From NCBI RefSeq assembly GCF_904846235.1, contig NZ_CAJGZN010000013.1:36820-100819 (forward strand): a stretch of DNA of 64,000 bases, given 5' to 3'. Under the pieces are notes generated by a model. The model was not told where the DNA came from. It did not search any database and saw only the letters and a list, made by a program, of their open reading frames with translations. This document shows positions 21,823 to 33,294 of this stretch, piece by piece (positions within the stretch are counted from its first letter, which is position 1; each line of letters starts with the position of its first letter). Made by a program: the position numbers and the translations under genes. Origin of the DNA: Psychrobacter immobilis (GTDB taxonomy: Bacteria; Pseudomonadota; Gammaproteobacteria; Pseudomonadales; Moraxellaceae).

Positions 21823-22446
21823 ATGGCTGACTTATCAACCTTAGCACGACCGTACGCTAAAGCCGCGTTTGACTATGCCAACGAAAACGGCGCAGTCAAC
21901 GAGTGGGAAAACTTCTTACTTGTTGCTAGCACTGTTGTCAATGACAAGTCGTTCAGTACTTGGCTAGACAATCCAGCTGTTTCTGCTGAGCATAAGTCAG
22001 CTGCTTTGGTCGATCTTTATGATACGCAAGTAGCTAGCGCTAATGATTCTGCTTTTAAGCAGTTATTAAGCGAAGCTCAAGGGACTAGCCTTGACAGTAA
22101 CGTAAGCTATCCAAAAGTATCAGTAGCACTTAGTAACTTCGTTAAACAGTTATCAGAACAAGAGCGTCTGGCGCTGCTTCCTGAAGTTTATGAGCATTAT
22201 CGCCGTCACAAGGCAATAAGCTTAAAGCAGCTTGACGCATATGTGACCTCTGCCTACCCATTGACTGATGAACAGCGTCAAACGCTACAAACGCGTCTTG
22301 CTGCCTCGCTAAATGCTAGTGTAGTGATTCACGAATCAGTTGATCCAAGTCTATTGGCAGGCGCTACAATCAAAGTCGGTGACAAAGTCATTGATGATTC
22401 GATGCGCGGCAAGTTACAACAGTTAAAAACACAGCTAACTGCCTAA
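21823..22446 (+). CDS. atpH: F0F1 ATP synthase subunit delta
   Basis: A 207-residue subunit linking the b stalk to the top of F1. The N-terminus ([15 protein letters not shown]) and C-terminus ([22 protein letters not shown]) are canonical. It is about 30 residues longer than the usual ~178, with the extra sequence in the middle (roughly residues 65-105, [20 protein letters not shown] and following), just before the interdomain linker. It begins 14 bases after atpF with GTGAGGAT as ribosome binding site. Confidence 0.93.
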   Translation: MADLSTLARPYAKAAFDYANENGAVNEWENFLLVASTVVNDKSFSTWLDNPAVSAEHKSAALVDLYDTQVASANDSAFKQLLSEAQGTSLDSNVSYPKVSVALSNFVKQLSEQERLALLPEVYEHYRRHKAISLKQLDAYVTSAYPLTDEQRQTLQTRLAASLNASVVIHESVDPSLLAGATIKVGDKVIDDSMRGKLQQLKTQLTA

Positions 22447-22539
22447 TGCCAATCATCAATACAGTCAAATATTGACTGTATGATTATAAGAGCAATTAAG
22501 TCAGTGGGCGGGTTATCATAAATTAAAGGAAACAAGGCA

Positions 22540-24084
22540 ATGCAACAATTGAATCCAGCGGAAATCAGTAACCTGATTAAGCAGCGTATTCAAGACCTTG
22601 ATGCGGGTGCAACTGCAAAGAATGAAGGCACGATTGTCAAAGTATCTGACGGTATCGTGCAGATTCATGGTCTTGAAGATGCCATGTACGGCGAAATGAT
22701 TGAGTTTGAAGGCGAAATCTACGGAATGGCTCTAAACTTAGAGCGTGATTCTGTTGGCGCGGTAGTACTTGGTGATTACCTAAAGCTGCAAGAAGGTCAA
22801 AAAGCCTATTGTACTGGTCGTATTCTTGAAGTACCAGTAGGTCCTGAGCTGTTAGGCCGTGTTGTTGATGCTTTGGGTAATCCTATTGATGGCAAAGGTC
22901 CTATCGATGCCAAGATGACTGATAAAGTCGAAAAGATCGCTCCAGGCGTTATCGACCGTCAATCAGTAGATCAACCAGTAATGACTGGTTATAAAGCCGT
23001 TGATACCATGATTCCAATCGGTCGTGGTCAGCGTGAGCTTATCATTGGTGACCGTCAGACTGGTAAAACAGCGATGGCTATCGATGCGATCATCGCACAG
23101 AAAGCTTCAGGCATTAAATGTGTATACGTGGCTATCGGACAGAAACGTTCGACTATCGCTAACGTCGTACGTAAGCTTGAGCAAACTGGTGCACTAGAAT
23201 ATACCACTGTTGTGGTTGCTTCAGCATCAGAGCCTGCAGCACTTCAGTATATCGCACCGTACTCAGGTTGTACGATGGGCGAATACTTCCGTGACCGCGG
23301 CGAAGATGCACTGATTGTATTTGATGACTTATCAAAGCAAGCGGTTGCTTATCGTCAGATTTCACTACTATTACGTCGTCCGCCAGGTCGTGAAGCTTAT
23401 CCTGGTGACGTATTCTATTTACACTCACGCCTACTTGAGCGTGCATCACGTGTAAATGCTGATTATGTAGAAAAATTCACTAACGGTGAAGTGAAAGGTA
23501 AAACTGGTTCTTTAACCGCACTACCAATCATTGAAACACAAGCTGGTGATGTATCTGCATTCGTACCAACCAACGTGATTTCGATCACTGATGGTCAGAT
23601 CTTCCTAGAGTCTAGTTTATTCGCCTCAGGTATCCGTCCAGCAGTAAACGCTGGTATCTCGGTATCTCGTGTTGGTGGTGCCGCTCAGACTAAGATCATC
23701 AAAAAGCTATCTGGTGGTATTCGTACCGCTCTAGCTCAATATCGTGAACTAGCAGCATTTGCTCAGTTCGCATCAGATCTTGATGACGCAACTCGCGAAC
23801 AGCTTGATCATGGTGAGCGTGTGACTGAATTGATGAAGCAGAAGCAGTATCAGCCGATGTCAATCTCTGAGCAAGCAGCCGTTATCTATGCTTCAAACGA
23901 AGGCTTCTTAGCTGACGTACCTGTCGAAAAGATTGGTTCTTTCGAAGAAGCGTACCTACGTTATATGCATGATGAGCAAAGTGAATTGATGCGTGAGATT
24001 GATGACACTGCGAACTACAATGATGATATCGCAGGTCGTTTAAAGTCATCTCTAGAGACCTTTAAACAAAATCACAGTTATTAA
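22540..24084 (+). CDS. atpA: F0F1 ATP synthase subunit alpha
   Basis: A 514-residue non-catalytic nucleotide-binding subunit of the F1 hexamer. The P-loop is GDRQTGKTA (~residue 170), the arginine finger region is SRVGGAAQT (~residue 374), and the N-terminal beta-barrel starts at [12 protein letters not shown]. Length and motif spacing are standard. The gene starts after AAAGGAAAC. The 216-base gap to atpG contains a GC-rich hairpin, unusual inside this operon. Confidence 0.97.
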   Translation: MQQLNPAEISNLIKQRIQDLDAGATAKNEGTIVKVSDGIVQIHGLEDAMYGEMIEFEGEIYGMALNLERDSVGAVVLGDYLKLQEGQKAYCTGRILEVPVGPELLGRVVDALGNPIDGKGPIDAKMTDKVEKIAPGVIDRQSVDQPVMTGYKAVDTMIPIGRGQRELIIGDRQTGKTAMAIDAIIAQKASGIKCVYVAIGQKRSTIANVVRKLEQTGALEYTTVVVASASEPAALQYIAPYSGCTMGEYFRDRGEDALIVFDDLSKQAVAYRQISLLLRRPPGREAYPGDVFYLHSRLLERASRVNADYVEKFTNGEVKGKTGSLTALPIIETQAGDVSAFVPTNVISITDGQIFLESSLFASGIRPAVNAGISVSRVGGAAQTKIIKKLSGGIRTALAQYRELAAFAQFASDLDDATREQLDHGERVTELMKQKQYQPMSISEQAAVIYASNEGFLADVPVEKIGSFEEAYLRYMHDEQSELMREIDDTANYNDDIAGRLKSSLETFKQNHSY

Positions 24085-24133
24085 TTTAACGGGTTAAGCC
24101 GAATTGGTTATAACTGTAGCTTAGAGCTGATAA

Positions 24134-24168
24134 AGTGGCGCGTTGTCTGACTAGATATTTGCGCCACT
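24134..24168 (+). other. GC-rich hairpin between atpA and atpG
   Basis: AGTGGCGC (24134-24141) pairs perfectly with GCGCCACT (24161-24168) around a 19-base loop, followed by GTTTT. It could be an intra-operon attenuator or RNA processing site. Confidence 0.6.
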
Positions 24169-24300
24169 GTTTTAACCATTATCGGTATTAGATCGCGTAA
24201 TGCCACAAGATATAAAATGTTATTCTGTAGGACTGATGTTGTATATCAAACGATTGTCGCATGCGCCAATGCTTTTTAACCCTCTTATATTGGAATCATT

Positions 24301-25182
24301 ATGGCAAGCTTAAAAGAGATACGTGCCAAAGTCACCAGTATTAAAAGCACCCAGAAAATTACTCGTGCTATGCAAATGGTAGCGGCAAGTAAAATGCGCC
24401 GTGCGCAAGAGCGCATGGACGTGGGTCGCCCGTATGCTGATAGTATGCGCCGGGTTATTTCACATTTGGTGCATGCCTCATCAGACTATAAACATCCGTA
24501 TATGGTATCGCGTCCAGTCAATAAGGTTGGCTATATTGTCATTACCTCTGACCGTGGCCTAGCGGGTGGTTTGAATATTAACTTATTCAAAGCCCTAACT
24601 AAAAGTATCCAAGATTATCAAGATCAGTCTGTACAGGCTGAGTTTGCAGTCATCGGTGCCAAAGGTGTGAGTTTCTTCAAAAACTTTGGTGGTAAAGTTA
24701 CGTCGGCTGTGACCGATTATGGCGATAAACCAACGTTTGAACAATTGAATGCACCGGTTCAAGCGATGCTTGAAGACTATAATAACGGCAATATTGACCG
24801 TATTTATGTAGTCTATAACCGATTCGTCAATGCAATGACTCAGAAACCAACGGTTAATCAGTTGGTTCCTCTACCAGAGCAGTCATTTGATGATGAAGAC
24901 AGTGGTCTACAGACAGAACTTAGCTGGGATTATATCTACGAGCCTGACATCAAGACGTTGATTGATGAATTGCTTGGTCGCTATATTGAGTCGATTGTTT
25001 ATCAAGCGGTAATGGAAAACATTGCCTCTGAGCAGTCTTCACGTATGGTTGCGATGAAAGCGGCAACAGATAATGCTGGTGACCTTATTAACGATTTACA
25101 GTTGGTTTATAACAAGCTGCGTCAAGCGGCGATTACCCGAGAAATCTCGGAAATCGTTGGCGGTGCTGCTGCTGTTTCATAA
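24301..25182 (+). CDS. atpG: F0F1 ATP synthase subunit gamma
   Basis: A 293-residue central stalk subunit. The N-terminal helix contains [20 protein letters not shown] and ends with AASKMRRAQ; the C-terminal helix has [19 protein letters not shown] and [11 protein letters not shown], the standard coiled-coil pair that rotates within the alpha3beta3 ring. The middle includes [13 protein letters not shown]. Length is normal for gammaproteobacteria. Confidence 0.96.
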   Translation: MASLKEIRAKVTSIKSTQKITRAMQMVAASKMRRAQERMDVGRPYADSMRRVISHLVHASSDYKHPYMVSRPVNKVGYIVITSDRGLAGGLNINLFKALTKSIQDYQDQSVQAEFAVIGAKGVSFFKNFGGKVTSAVTDYGDKPTFEQLNAPVQAMLEDYNNGNIDRIYVVYNRFVNAMTQKPTVNQLVPLPEQSFDDEDSGLQTELSWDYIYEPDIKTLIDELLGRYIESIVYQAVMENIASEQSSRMVAMKAATDNAGDLINDLQLVYNKLRQAAITREISEIVGGAAAVS

Positions 25183-25202
25183 TTGACTACACCTATATAT
25201 AG

Positions 25203-26654
<1,452 letters not shown>

Positions 26655-26768
26655 GTTGTATGAGCATAAGCTAACGAGTAGATATAATATAAACCTTGTA
26701 TCTACTCTTCAGTAACGCATCGCAGTTTTACTGTTTTTTGATCGCGCTTTGATGGTAAGGAATTAAGT

Positions 26769-27185
26769 ATGGCAACGTTACAATGTCGCGTCGTAAGTGC
26801 TCGTGAAGAGTTGTATTCAGGCGAAATTAGCATGTTAATAGCTACTGGTACCGAAGGCGAGATTGGTGTATTGCCAGGTCACACACCGCTTATTACTTTG
26901 CTAAAGCCAGGTGCAATGCGAGTGCAAACACCAAACGGTGAAGAAGAAGTAATTTACGTCTCAGGTGGTGTACTAGAAGTACAGCCTAAGATGGTTACGG
27001 TATTGGCTGATACAGCCATGCGTGCACACAATCTTGACGAAAGCAAAATCGTCGAAGCACGTAAAAAAGCTGAGCAAATGTTAGTTAACCAGTCTGATAC
27101 GCTACAAACCAATGCGGCTTTGGCCTCACTTGCAGAGTCTGTAGGACAATTACAGACTATTCGTAAGTACAAAAACCGCGCGTAA
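26769..27185 (+). CDS. atpC: F0F1 ATP synthase subunit epsilon
   Basis: A 138-residue subunit with an N-terminal beta-sandwich (CRVVSAREELYSGEI; GEIGVLPGHTPLITLLKPG) and a C-terminal helical hairpin that inhibits the reverse reaction. It is the last gene of the operon, 114 bases after atpD, and is followed by a terminator. The start follows AAGGAATTAAGT. Confidence 0.95.
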   Translation: MATLQCRVVSAREELYSGEISMLIATGTEGEIGVLPGHTPLITLLKPGAMRVQTPNGEEEVIYVSGGVLEVQPKMVTVLADTAMRAHNLDESKIVEARKKAEQMLVNQSDTLQTNAALASLAESVGQLQTIRKYKNRA

Positions 27186-27245
27186 TTTATTACTGATAGC
27201 TCTAGCTAATAATTTAGAGTTGTCGCTAGAAATAATGATAAAAAG

Positions 27246-27272
27246 ACAGTCCATTATATGGGCTGTTTTTTT
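27246..27272 (+). terminator. Rho-independent terminator of the ATP synthase operon
   Basis: ACAGTCCA / TGGGCTGT arms, one G-U wobble, 5-base loop, followed by seven T residues. Confidence 0.85.
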
Positions 27273-27785
27273 ATGCCTATTCATTATGAAATTAACGGTT
27301 CTGCATTGAATACACATGGTTATCACTTGGATAATATTTGTGGCAGTTCACTCTATTCTCAGGAAAAATTTTTTATTATCAATGAATCATCGCCTATTGG
27401 AATTTTCTTAAAAAGACACTGGCGACAACGGTAATATATGGTTATATTAGACATAACGTATTATAAGTAATGAGCAGTAACTGTACGCAATAATATTGGC
27501 TCGATGGTTTGGATAATAAGCAAACGATAGATAATCCAAATTGCAATGTACTAACGAAGTAATTGACGTAATTTCTGGACGCAAACTAAAGTTTTGATAG
27601 GGGTAGTTTATAGGTTTTGTTACCGACTATCAGCTATAGTATAGGAAGCTGATAATTTAATAGTATACTGTGCTACCAAGTTTGTAACAGCTATACGAAC
27701 ATCAATTGTGCCACTATATGGTGCTATTAATTTTACCGCTCTTACTTTTACTGCTTTTAAATTAGATGTATTAGAGGATATAACA
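27273..27785. other. Intergenic region upstream of bfmR
   Basis: About 510 AT-rich bases. The bfmR promoter should lie in the last 200 bases. No ORF or clear operator recognised. Confidence 0.4.
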
Positions 27786-28502
27786 ATGACAACGAATGAA
27801 GAAGACAATACCCCCCGAATCTTGATTGTTGAAGATGATGAGCGTCTGGCCATGTTGACTCAAGATTACTTGGTCAAGAATGGTTTAGAAGTGGCAATTG
27901 AAACTGATGGTAATCGTGCTATTCGCCGTATCGTCAATGAGCAGCCAGATATGGTTGTACTTGATGTCATGCTACCTGGTAGCGATGGTTTGACCGTATG
28001 CCGTGAAGTACGCCCGCATTATCAAAATCCAATTTTGATGTTGACTGCACGTACTGAAGACATGGATCAGGTATTGGGTCTTGAGATGGGTGCTGATGAC
28101 TATGTTGCCAAGCCTGCTCAGCCACGTGTATTGCTTGCCCGTATTCGTGCGCTACTGCGCCGCTCAGAAAATGCACCATCAGAAGATGTGCCACAACGTC
28201 TGGAGTTTGGCGAGTTAGTAATTGATAACGGCGGTCGTTCAGTTAACCTAGGTGATGAGTTGGTTGATTTCACCAGTGCTGAATATGATCTACTATGGTT
28301 ACTTGCTTCTAATGCAGGTCGCATCTTGTCACGTGAAGATATCTTTGAGCGTCTACGCGGTATTGAGTATGATGGTCAAGATCGTTCAATTGACGTACGT
28401 ATCTCACGTATTCGTCCAAAAATCGGTGATGATCCAGAAAATCCAAAACGTATTAAGACCGTACGTAGTAAAGGCTATCTATTCGTAAAAGAAGGCAACT
28501 AA
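27786..28502 (+). CDS. bfmR: Response regulator BfmR (OmpR/RstA family)
   Basis: I use the ATG at 27786, after GAGGATATAAC; the longer frame adds an unrelated N-terminus. 238 residues: a receiver domain with acidic pocket EDDE, phospho-acceptor Asp in VVLDVMLPG, and switch residues LTARTEDMD, plus a winged-helix domain (LVDFTSAEYDLLWLLASNAG, RSKGYLFVKEG). The sequence closely matches the Acinetobacter BfmR family, which controls envelope stress, pilus and biofilm genes; the role here is by family. A terminator separates it from its kinase gene. Confidence 0.9.
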   Translation: MTTNEEDNTPRILIVEDDERLAMLTQDYLVKNGLEVAIETDGNRAIRRIVNEQPDMVVLDVMLPGSDGLTVCREVRPHYQNPILMLTARTEDMDQVLGLEMGADDYVAKPAQPRVLLARIRALLRRSENAPSEDVPQRLEFGELVIDNGGRSVNLGDELVDFTSAEYDLLWLLASNAGRILSREDIFERLRGIEYDGQDRSIDVRISRIRPKIGDDPENPKRIKTVRSKGYLFVKEGN

Positions 28503-28825
28503 TATTGTTGCTTCTATAGGTTGATTAATTATTAATCACTATTCGAAAAAACCAGCAACGATGCTGGTTTTTTTGTGGCTAAATTTTAATTTTTAAACTT
28601 AAATGCAGTGTTATGTGGTTTAATTAACCCATTATTATAGACGCTGACTAAATATATGTCATACATATAAATCTTTGGATGATTGCTGCATATGGATTAA
28701 AATGTGGTAATTAAAAGTCAAAGTCTATCTCTATTCGATCATGTTCGATATCATCAAACACATAGCACTATCTATATGTTTGATGAGATTGGCAATCTCT
28801 ATTTATTAAGTTGGTCACGGCACGT
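28503..28825. other. bfmR-bfmS intergenic region with internal terminator
   Basis: About 320 AT-rich bases containing the terminator annotated next. A separate bfmS promoter is expected between 28,575 and 28,825 but not securely identified. Confidence 0.5.
28546..28574 (+). terminator. Rho-independent terminator between bfmR and bfmS
   Basis: AAAAACCAGC / GCTGGTTTTT arms around AACGAT, followed by T residues. Canonical in shape. Confidence 0.85.
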
Positions 28826-30523
28826 ATGTCATTAGTCTCTTCTTTAAAACACAGTATTTTTGTTCGTATCTATGCTGGGCTACTTATAGTCTGTTTGTGT
28901 GTGGCACTGTTTGCGCAGTTATTGATGGATACCATCAATAAGGAGCGTGTGCAGTCCTATCGTGAAAATATGGCAAAGGGGGCATTTCATTTGGTGAGTG
29001 AAGGAATTGCTCACCAAAATAGCGAAGAAGAACGTGAATATTGGTTATCAGATGCGAGTAGTTTGTTTGGTACCACTTTTAAAGTCTTGCCTATTGATGA
29101 AGTAGATTTTAGCGCCAGTGAGTTACGCCGCTTTAAAAATGATAATACCGTTGTACGTTATTTCAACCAGCCTGTATATGCAGATGTTTATTATCGCTTA
29201 CCGGATAATAAGAATGTATTAACAGCGAGAATCTCTCAAGTCACCGAGCAGCAAGTACGAGCAATTGCGGTATTTCTGTTAGATGATTTGTCTTATCACA
29301 TGACGCTATCGGACAAACGCGCACGTTTGGCTGAATTGGAGAAAAAGTTTTCTTTCCCTTTAGCATTCAAAGCGGTCAATACGCTTGAGTTAGATTCAGA
29401 TCAGATGGCTCGTTTGCGTCGTGATGAAGTTGTCATATCGCTGCAAGATACCAACAGTAGTACGAGTAACTCGGCGATTAGAGTAGTGGTACCCTCTGAA
29501 ATCAATGATATGGCAATTTTGATTGGGCCTATACCGTTATTTAACTGGTTCCCGCTTAACTTAATTATTAGTATGATTCTTATAAGCATGTTCCTAATTA
29601 GCCTAGGTGTATATGCGCTCATCTTCCCGCTTGAACGTAAGCTACAATTGATTCAGGTAGGTGTGAATGAGGTCAGCCAAGGTAACCTTGATATTCAAGT
29701 ACAAGTGATTGGTCAAGATGAAATAGCACGTTTGTCAGCAACTTTTAATTCCATGACCTCGCATATTAAACGTTTGATTGAATCACAGCGAGAGCTTACC
29801 CGAGCGGTTTCACATGAGCTTCGTACGCCAGTGGCTCGTATTCGATTTGCCGTAGATATGCTTGCTGATACGGATGACGAAGACTCACGTTTTATGCAGC
29901 GTGACTATATTGATGAAGATATTGAATCGCTTAATGGTTTGATTGATGAGATCTTGACCTATGCTAAGCTTGAGGAAGGGTCACCAAAGTTAGATTTAGA
30001 ACCAGTAAACTTAAGAGAGCTGTTAGAGCAGATCGAGCGCGAAACCAATGCGCTAGGTAAATCTATCAAAATAGTAACCAGTTTACCAAATGCAAAAGTC
30101 ACAGCAGTTGCGGATAGACGCTACTTACACCGTGTGATTCAGAACCTTGCAGGTAATGCGTTACGCTATGCAGAAACAACCATTATCATTAGTGCAGGTG
30201 TCAAAAAAGGCAATGCCTTCGTCAGTGTCGAAGATGATGGACATGGTATTCCTGAAGCAGATCGCGAAAAAGTGTTTATTCCATTCTCACGCTTAGATGA
30301 CAGCCGTACACGCGCGTCAGGTGGCTATGGTTTAGGCTTGTCTATTGTATCGCGCATTGCCTTTTGGTTTAATGGTAGTATGAAAGTAGATGAGAGTCGT
30401 GAGTTAGGCGGTGCAAGGTTTGTGATGACATGGCCTATTAAACCATTGACGCAAATTCTTGCTGCTGATGAATTGACGCAAGAGAAAAGCGAGCGCGACT
30501 TTGATACTAAGTTGTCAGATTAG
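28826..30523 (+). CDS. bfmS: Sensor histidine kinase BfmS
   Basis: About 565 residues from the ATG at 28826 (MSLVSSLKHSIF). Two membrane helices (~residues 13-33 and ~240-265) bracket a ~200-residue periplasmic sensor domain. A HAMP linker follows, then a HisKA domain with phospho-acceptor in VSHELRTPVARIRF, and an ATPase domain with N-box QNLAGNALRYAE, G1 EDDGHGI and G2 GGYGLGLSIV. It phosphorylates or dephosphorylates BfmR. It is a little longer than the Acinetobacter homologue. No clear Shine-Dalgarno is visible before the start. Confidence 0.88.
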   Translation: MSLVSSLKHSIFVRIYAGLLIVCLCVALFAQLLMDTINKERVQSYRENMAKGAFHLVSEGIAHQNSEEEREYWLSDASSLFGTTFKVLPIDEVDFSASELRRFKNDNTVVRYFNQPVYADVYYRLPDNKNVLTARISQVTEQQVRAIAVFLLDDLSYHMTLSDKRARLAELEKKFSFPLAFKAVNTLELDSDQMARLRRDEVVISLQDTNSSTSNSAIRVVVPSEINDMAILIGPIPLFNWFPLNLIISMILISMFLISLGVYALIFPLERKLQLIQVGVNEVSQGNLDIQVQVIGQDEIARLSATFNSMTSHIKRLIESQRELTRAVSHELRTPVARIRFAVDMLADTDDEDSRFMQRDYIDEDIESLNGLIDEILTYAKLEEGSPKLDLEPVNLRELLEQIERETNALGKSIKIVTSLPNAKVTAVADRRYLHRVIQNLAGNALRYAETTIIISAGVKKGNAFVSVEDDGHGIPEADREKVFIPFSRLDDSRTRASGGYGLGLSIVSRIAFWFNGSMKVDESRELGGARFVMTWPIKPLTQILAADELTQEKSERDFDTKLSD

Positions 30524-30557
30524 ACCAAGTTATAGAGCTAAGCTATAAGAGCAAGCT

Positions 30558-30609
30558 ATCAGACTAAATCATCAGACTAAATCATCAGACTAAATTATCA
30601 GGCTAGGCC
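30558..30609 (+). repeat. 13-bp tandem repeat after bfmS
   Basis: Four head-to-tail copies of ATCAGACTAAATC; the first two are identical, the third differs at one base and the fourth is degenerate. Located just after the bfmS stop codon. Confidence 0.85.
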
Positions 30610-30739
30610 ATAATTATTAGTCATGATACTAAAGATAATCAGCGTCATCTTAGTGGTATAACAGGATACAGCTTTATAGCTGGGTGACGCGCTCGTCGCT
30701 ATTTTTAAGACAGTTGGACAATGTCATAGGAGGCATAGG

Positions 30740-30919
30740 ATGCCATATTTATTTGGTGGCTTGGTAGTGTTGAATGCGATTACGTTAGGCTATTATCTAT
30801 TCTTAAAACAGCCGTCAACGACCCAAACACTACAAGCAGCTCAGGCTGAAATCACCCAGCCATTAGCTTTTACTAACAGTGCTGAGTATATCCCGCCGGC
30901 TATTGGTAGCAAAGACTAG
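30740..30919 (+). CDS. Small single-pass membrane protein (59 aa), unknown
   Basis: A short ORF starting at ATG 30740 with a textbook AGGAGG ribosome binding site six bases upstream and ending in TAG. The N-terminus MPYLFGGLVVLNAITLGYYL is one hydrophobic helix; the rest is polar, Gln/Thr/Ala-rich, and ends AIGSKD. Codon use looks like its neighbours. It lies between bfmS and the convergent envZ-like gene. I do not recognise a family; the ribosome binding site and membrane helix make a real gene likely. Confidence 0.7.
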   Translation: MPYLFGGLVVLNAITLGYYLFLKQPSTTQTLQAAQAEITQPLAFTNSAEYIPPAIGSKD

Positions 30920-30957
30920 CGTTGATATCCTTGCTTATTTAGTTTGAAGTTTTATCG

Positions 30958-32433
30958 CTATTTTGAATCTGGCACCGTACTATCTACCTCAGATACCTCT
31001 TCTACGTCAGCCGCTAACATAGTATCTCCAGCGACTTTAGAGAGTAGGGGAATACGTACGCATACTTGTAGCCCACCTTCAGGGTGGTTGATGGCTTCAA
31101 CAGTACCATGATGTAATCGTGCAATACGATCAACGATCGCAAGACCTAGACCGCTACCTTGAGTAGTCCGTGCCGTCTCTCCACGTTCAAATGGTTGCAT
31201 AATCCGCTCTAATTGATCGTCAGCGACACCATCACCGCAATCTCGTACACAAATCACTAGTTGTTCTTGAGCTTCTTTGTTCACCATATTTTCGCTGACC
31301 ACATCCGTATCTTCGTCTTCGACAGTTTCTATGAATGTCGGTACAACCGTTGCCGATAAATAAATTGGTGGTTTTCCATAACGATTGGCATTATTGACCA
31401 AGTTGATAATCAGACGCTTGATGGATAATGGACGTACGGGAACGACCTTGTCGCATTCTGACTCATATACAAACTTCATTGGCGCAAACTGCACCATGAC
31501 TTCATTAAATATAGTGTCTAGGTTGGTCAAGCTGACTGGCTCATCAGAACCATCTTTCATAAACGAGATGAATTGCTCCAAAATAGCATCCATATCCTCA
31601 ATATCGTAAATCAGCCCTTCACGGAAGAAATCATCTGGTAGCATTTCTGCGGTTAAGCGCATACGTGTCAACGGCGTCCGCAAATCATGTGAGATGCCGG
31701 CAAGCATGATTGTTCGCTCTTTTTGCGCTTGGTTTAAGGTCGTAAACAGTCGGTTAAATGCCATATTAACTTGACGTATTTCTGTGGGGCCTTTCTGAGT
31801 GGGCAGTGTGGTTGCATGACCGAGACGAATATAGTTAGTAGCTGCCCGCTGTAGGTAGCGTAGCGGGCGATTCAACTGACGGGCTAATAGAATAATCGTT
31901 AGTAGCGATAGGATAGGCAGTCCGATCAAAAATAGCACCAGTAACGTCGGGCTATATTGTGAATAGTAAACCACAGGCTCACGCACCCAAAAACTATCAT
32001 CACGGCTGTCTTGTACCCATAGCTGAGGTGTTGGCTTAAATTTAAAATAGACCTCTACAGGGCGGCCGAGCTGTGCACCGATTTCACGTTGTAATACATC
32101 CGTAAAAAAGCTCACGAATGGCTTGTCAGCGACTTCTGGAAAGTCGCTTGGGTTATTCACCACGACGACATGAGAGTGCTGGTAAATCCATTGACGTACT
32201 TCGGGACGACCTTGCCAGTCTTTATTGACGCTATTGATCAGCTGTAATTCACTCGTTAAATAACGCGCATGGTTTTTTAACTCTGGCAGATACAGACTGC
32301 GCCAAAAGAACAAAATCGATAAGCTCACACTGATAAGCACGATAAAGGCAACCATCAAGGTCGTTAGCCAAGTGTTGGAATAAGAGCGTGGCAGCCAACC
32401 TTTACGACGCGGCTTTGGGTTCGGAGAGATCAT
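30958..32433 (-). CDS. envZ: EnvZ-like sensor histidine kinase
   Basis: 491 residues: membrane helices at ~22-45 and ~163-185 around a ~115-residue periplasmic domain, a HAMP segment, a HisKA domain with GISHDLRTPLTRMRLTAEML (identical in style to EnvZ, the His being phosphorylated), and an ATPase domain with NLVNNANRYG, RDCGDGV and GSGLGLAIV. An acidic linker of ~15 residues (EDEDTDVVSENMVNKE) interrupts the ATPase domain and the C-terminus is Glu/Asp/Val-rich. No ompR gene precedes it; the next gene upstream is the divergent rpsP. Confidence 0.85.
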   Translation of the reverse strand: MISPNPKPRRKGWLPRSYSNTWLTTLMVAFIVLISVSLSILFFWRSLYLPELKNHARYLTSELQLINSVNKDWQGRPEVRQWIYQHSHVVVVNNPSDFPEVADKPFVSFFTDVLQREIGAQLGRPVEVYFKFKPTPQLWVQDSRDDSFWVREPVVYYSQYSPTLLVLFLIGLPILSLLTIILLARQLNRPLRYLQRAATNYIRLGHATTLPTQKGPTEIRQVNMAFNRLFTTLNQAQKERTIMLAGISHDLRTPLTRMRLTAEMLPDDFFREGLIYDIEDMDAILEQFISFMKDGSDEPVSLTNLDTIFNEVMVQFAPMKFVYESECDKVVPVRPLSIKRLIINLVNNANRYGKPPIYLSATVVPTFIETVEDEDTDVVSENMVNKEAQEQLVICVRDCGDGVADDQLERIMQPFERGETARTTQGSGLGLAIVDRIARLHHGTVEAINHPEGGLQVCVRIPLLSKVAGDTMLAADVEEVSEVDSTVPDSK

Positions 32434-32859
32434 ATGTGTCCAACAGAGTAAAAGAAAAGTTATTGTGATATAGCGTGTAGCTCTTTAAATACGATTGCCT
32501 TAAAGCTAGTCCGTGCATCAATCTATAGCGGTATATCATAGAATAGCATAATCAATAAATAGTACTGATACAGTATGCAATCGACGAGCGAGCCAAACAG
32601 TTATTGAAATAGATATAAAGTTAAGCTTAAGGATAAATGTATTTAGCAATCATCTATTTTTCAGAGAGAGCGACAGTAATCTATAGAATCTAAAGAAAAA
32701 CTTTAAAAATAAGCCATTATTATCAGTTATATTTTACTTAGGTCGACATTTAAGCTATTGTTAATAAATAATTAAATATGCACAGTTTATGTTTTCAACA
32801 AATAAAGACTGTGATATAATTATGCCCTTTTTGGTATACCTGCGAAAGAGAGAATTCAC
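32434..32859. other. Divergent promoter region between envZ and rpsP
   Basis: About 425 AT-rich bases with no ORF. It contains the rpsP promoter annotated separately and presumably that of envZ. Confidence 0.5.
32792..32820 (+). promoter_or_regulatory. Sigma-70 promoter of the rpsP operon
   Basis: TTTTCA, 17-base spacer, then a perfect TATAAT. The start of transcription would be near 32,827, about 33 bases before rpsP. Confidence 0.6.
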
Positions 32860-33129
32860 ATGGTTGTTATTCGTTTAGCACGGGGCGGTGCCAAGAAACG
32901 CCCATTTTATCAAGTAGTTGTTGCTGATCAACGCCGCGCGCGTGACGGTCGCTATATTGAAAACATCGGCTTTTTTAACCCACTCGCTAAAGAGTCTGAA
33001 GAAGCAGTACGCCTAAACATGGAAGCGTACAATGCGTGGATCGCAAAAGGTGCACAACCTTCAGATCGCGTTGCTTCATTAGCAAAAGCTTACAACAAGT
33101 CTGCAGCTCAAACTGAAGCAACTGCTTAA
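32860..33129 (+). CDS. rpsP: 30S ribosomal protein S16
   Basis: An 89-residue ribosomal protein, with the family N-terminus ([22 protein letters not shown]), followed by [19 protein letters not shown]. First gene of the conserved rpsP-rimM-trmD-rplS operon. The ribosome binding site is GAAAGAGAG. Confidence 0.97.
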   Translation: MVVIRLARGGAKKRPFYQVVVADQRRARDGRYIENIGFFNPLAKESEEAVRLNMEAYNAWIAKGAQPSDRVASLAKAYNKSAAQTEATA

Positions 33130-33246
33130 GTTTTGGTTGTTACTGAGACGTTCATAGCAAAACTATGACATGACTCAGTAGACTTTAGAATACATAGCGT
33201 AACTGGTCTGACCAGGGTGCGCCATTAACTGTTTATCGCTTTTGAC

Positions 33247-33270
33247 GCAATTGTTTTTGCAATTGCTGTT
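33247..33270 (+). other. Small hairpin in the rpsP-rimM gap
   Basis: GCAATTG / CAATTGC with loop TTTTTG, then TGTTTT. Weak and AT-rich; may be a partial attenuator reducing downstream expression relative to rpsP. Confidence 0.35.
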
Positions 33271-33294
33271 TTAATCATTGTTAGGTTAGCTGCT

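Noticed and set aside
30558..30609. Short tandem repeat as a CRISPR or origin iteron
   Set aside because: Units are 13 bp and directly abutting with no spacers; no replication gene or DnaA-box cluster is nearby.
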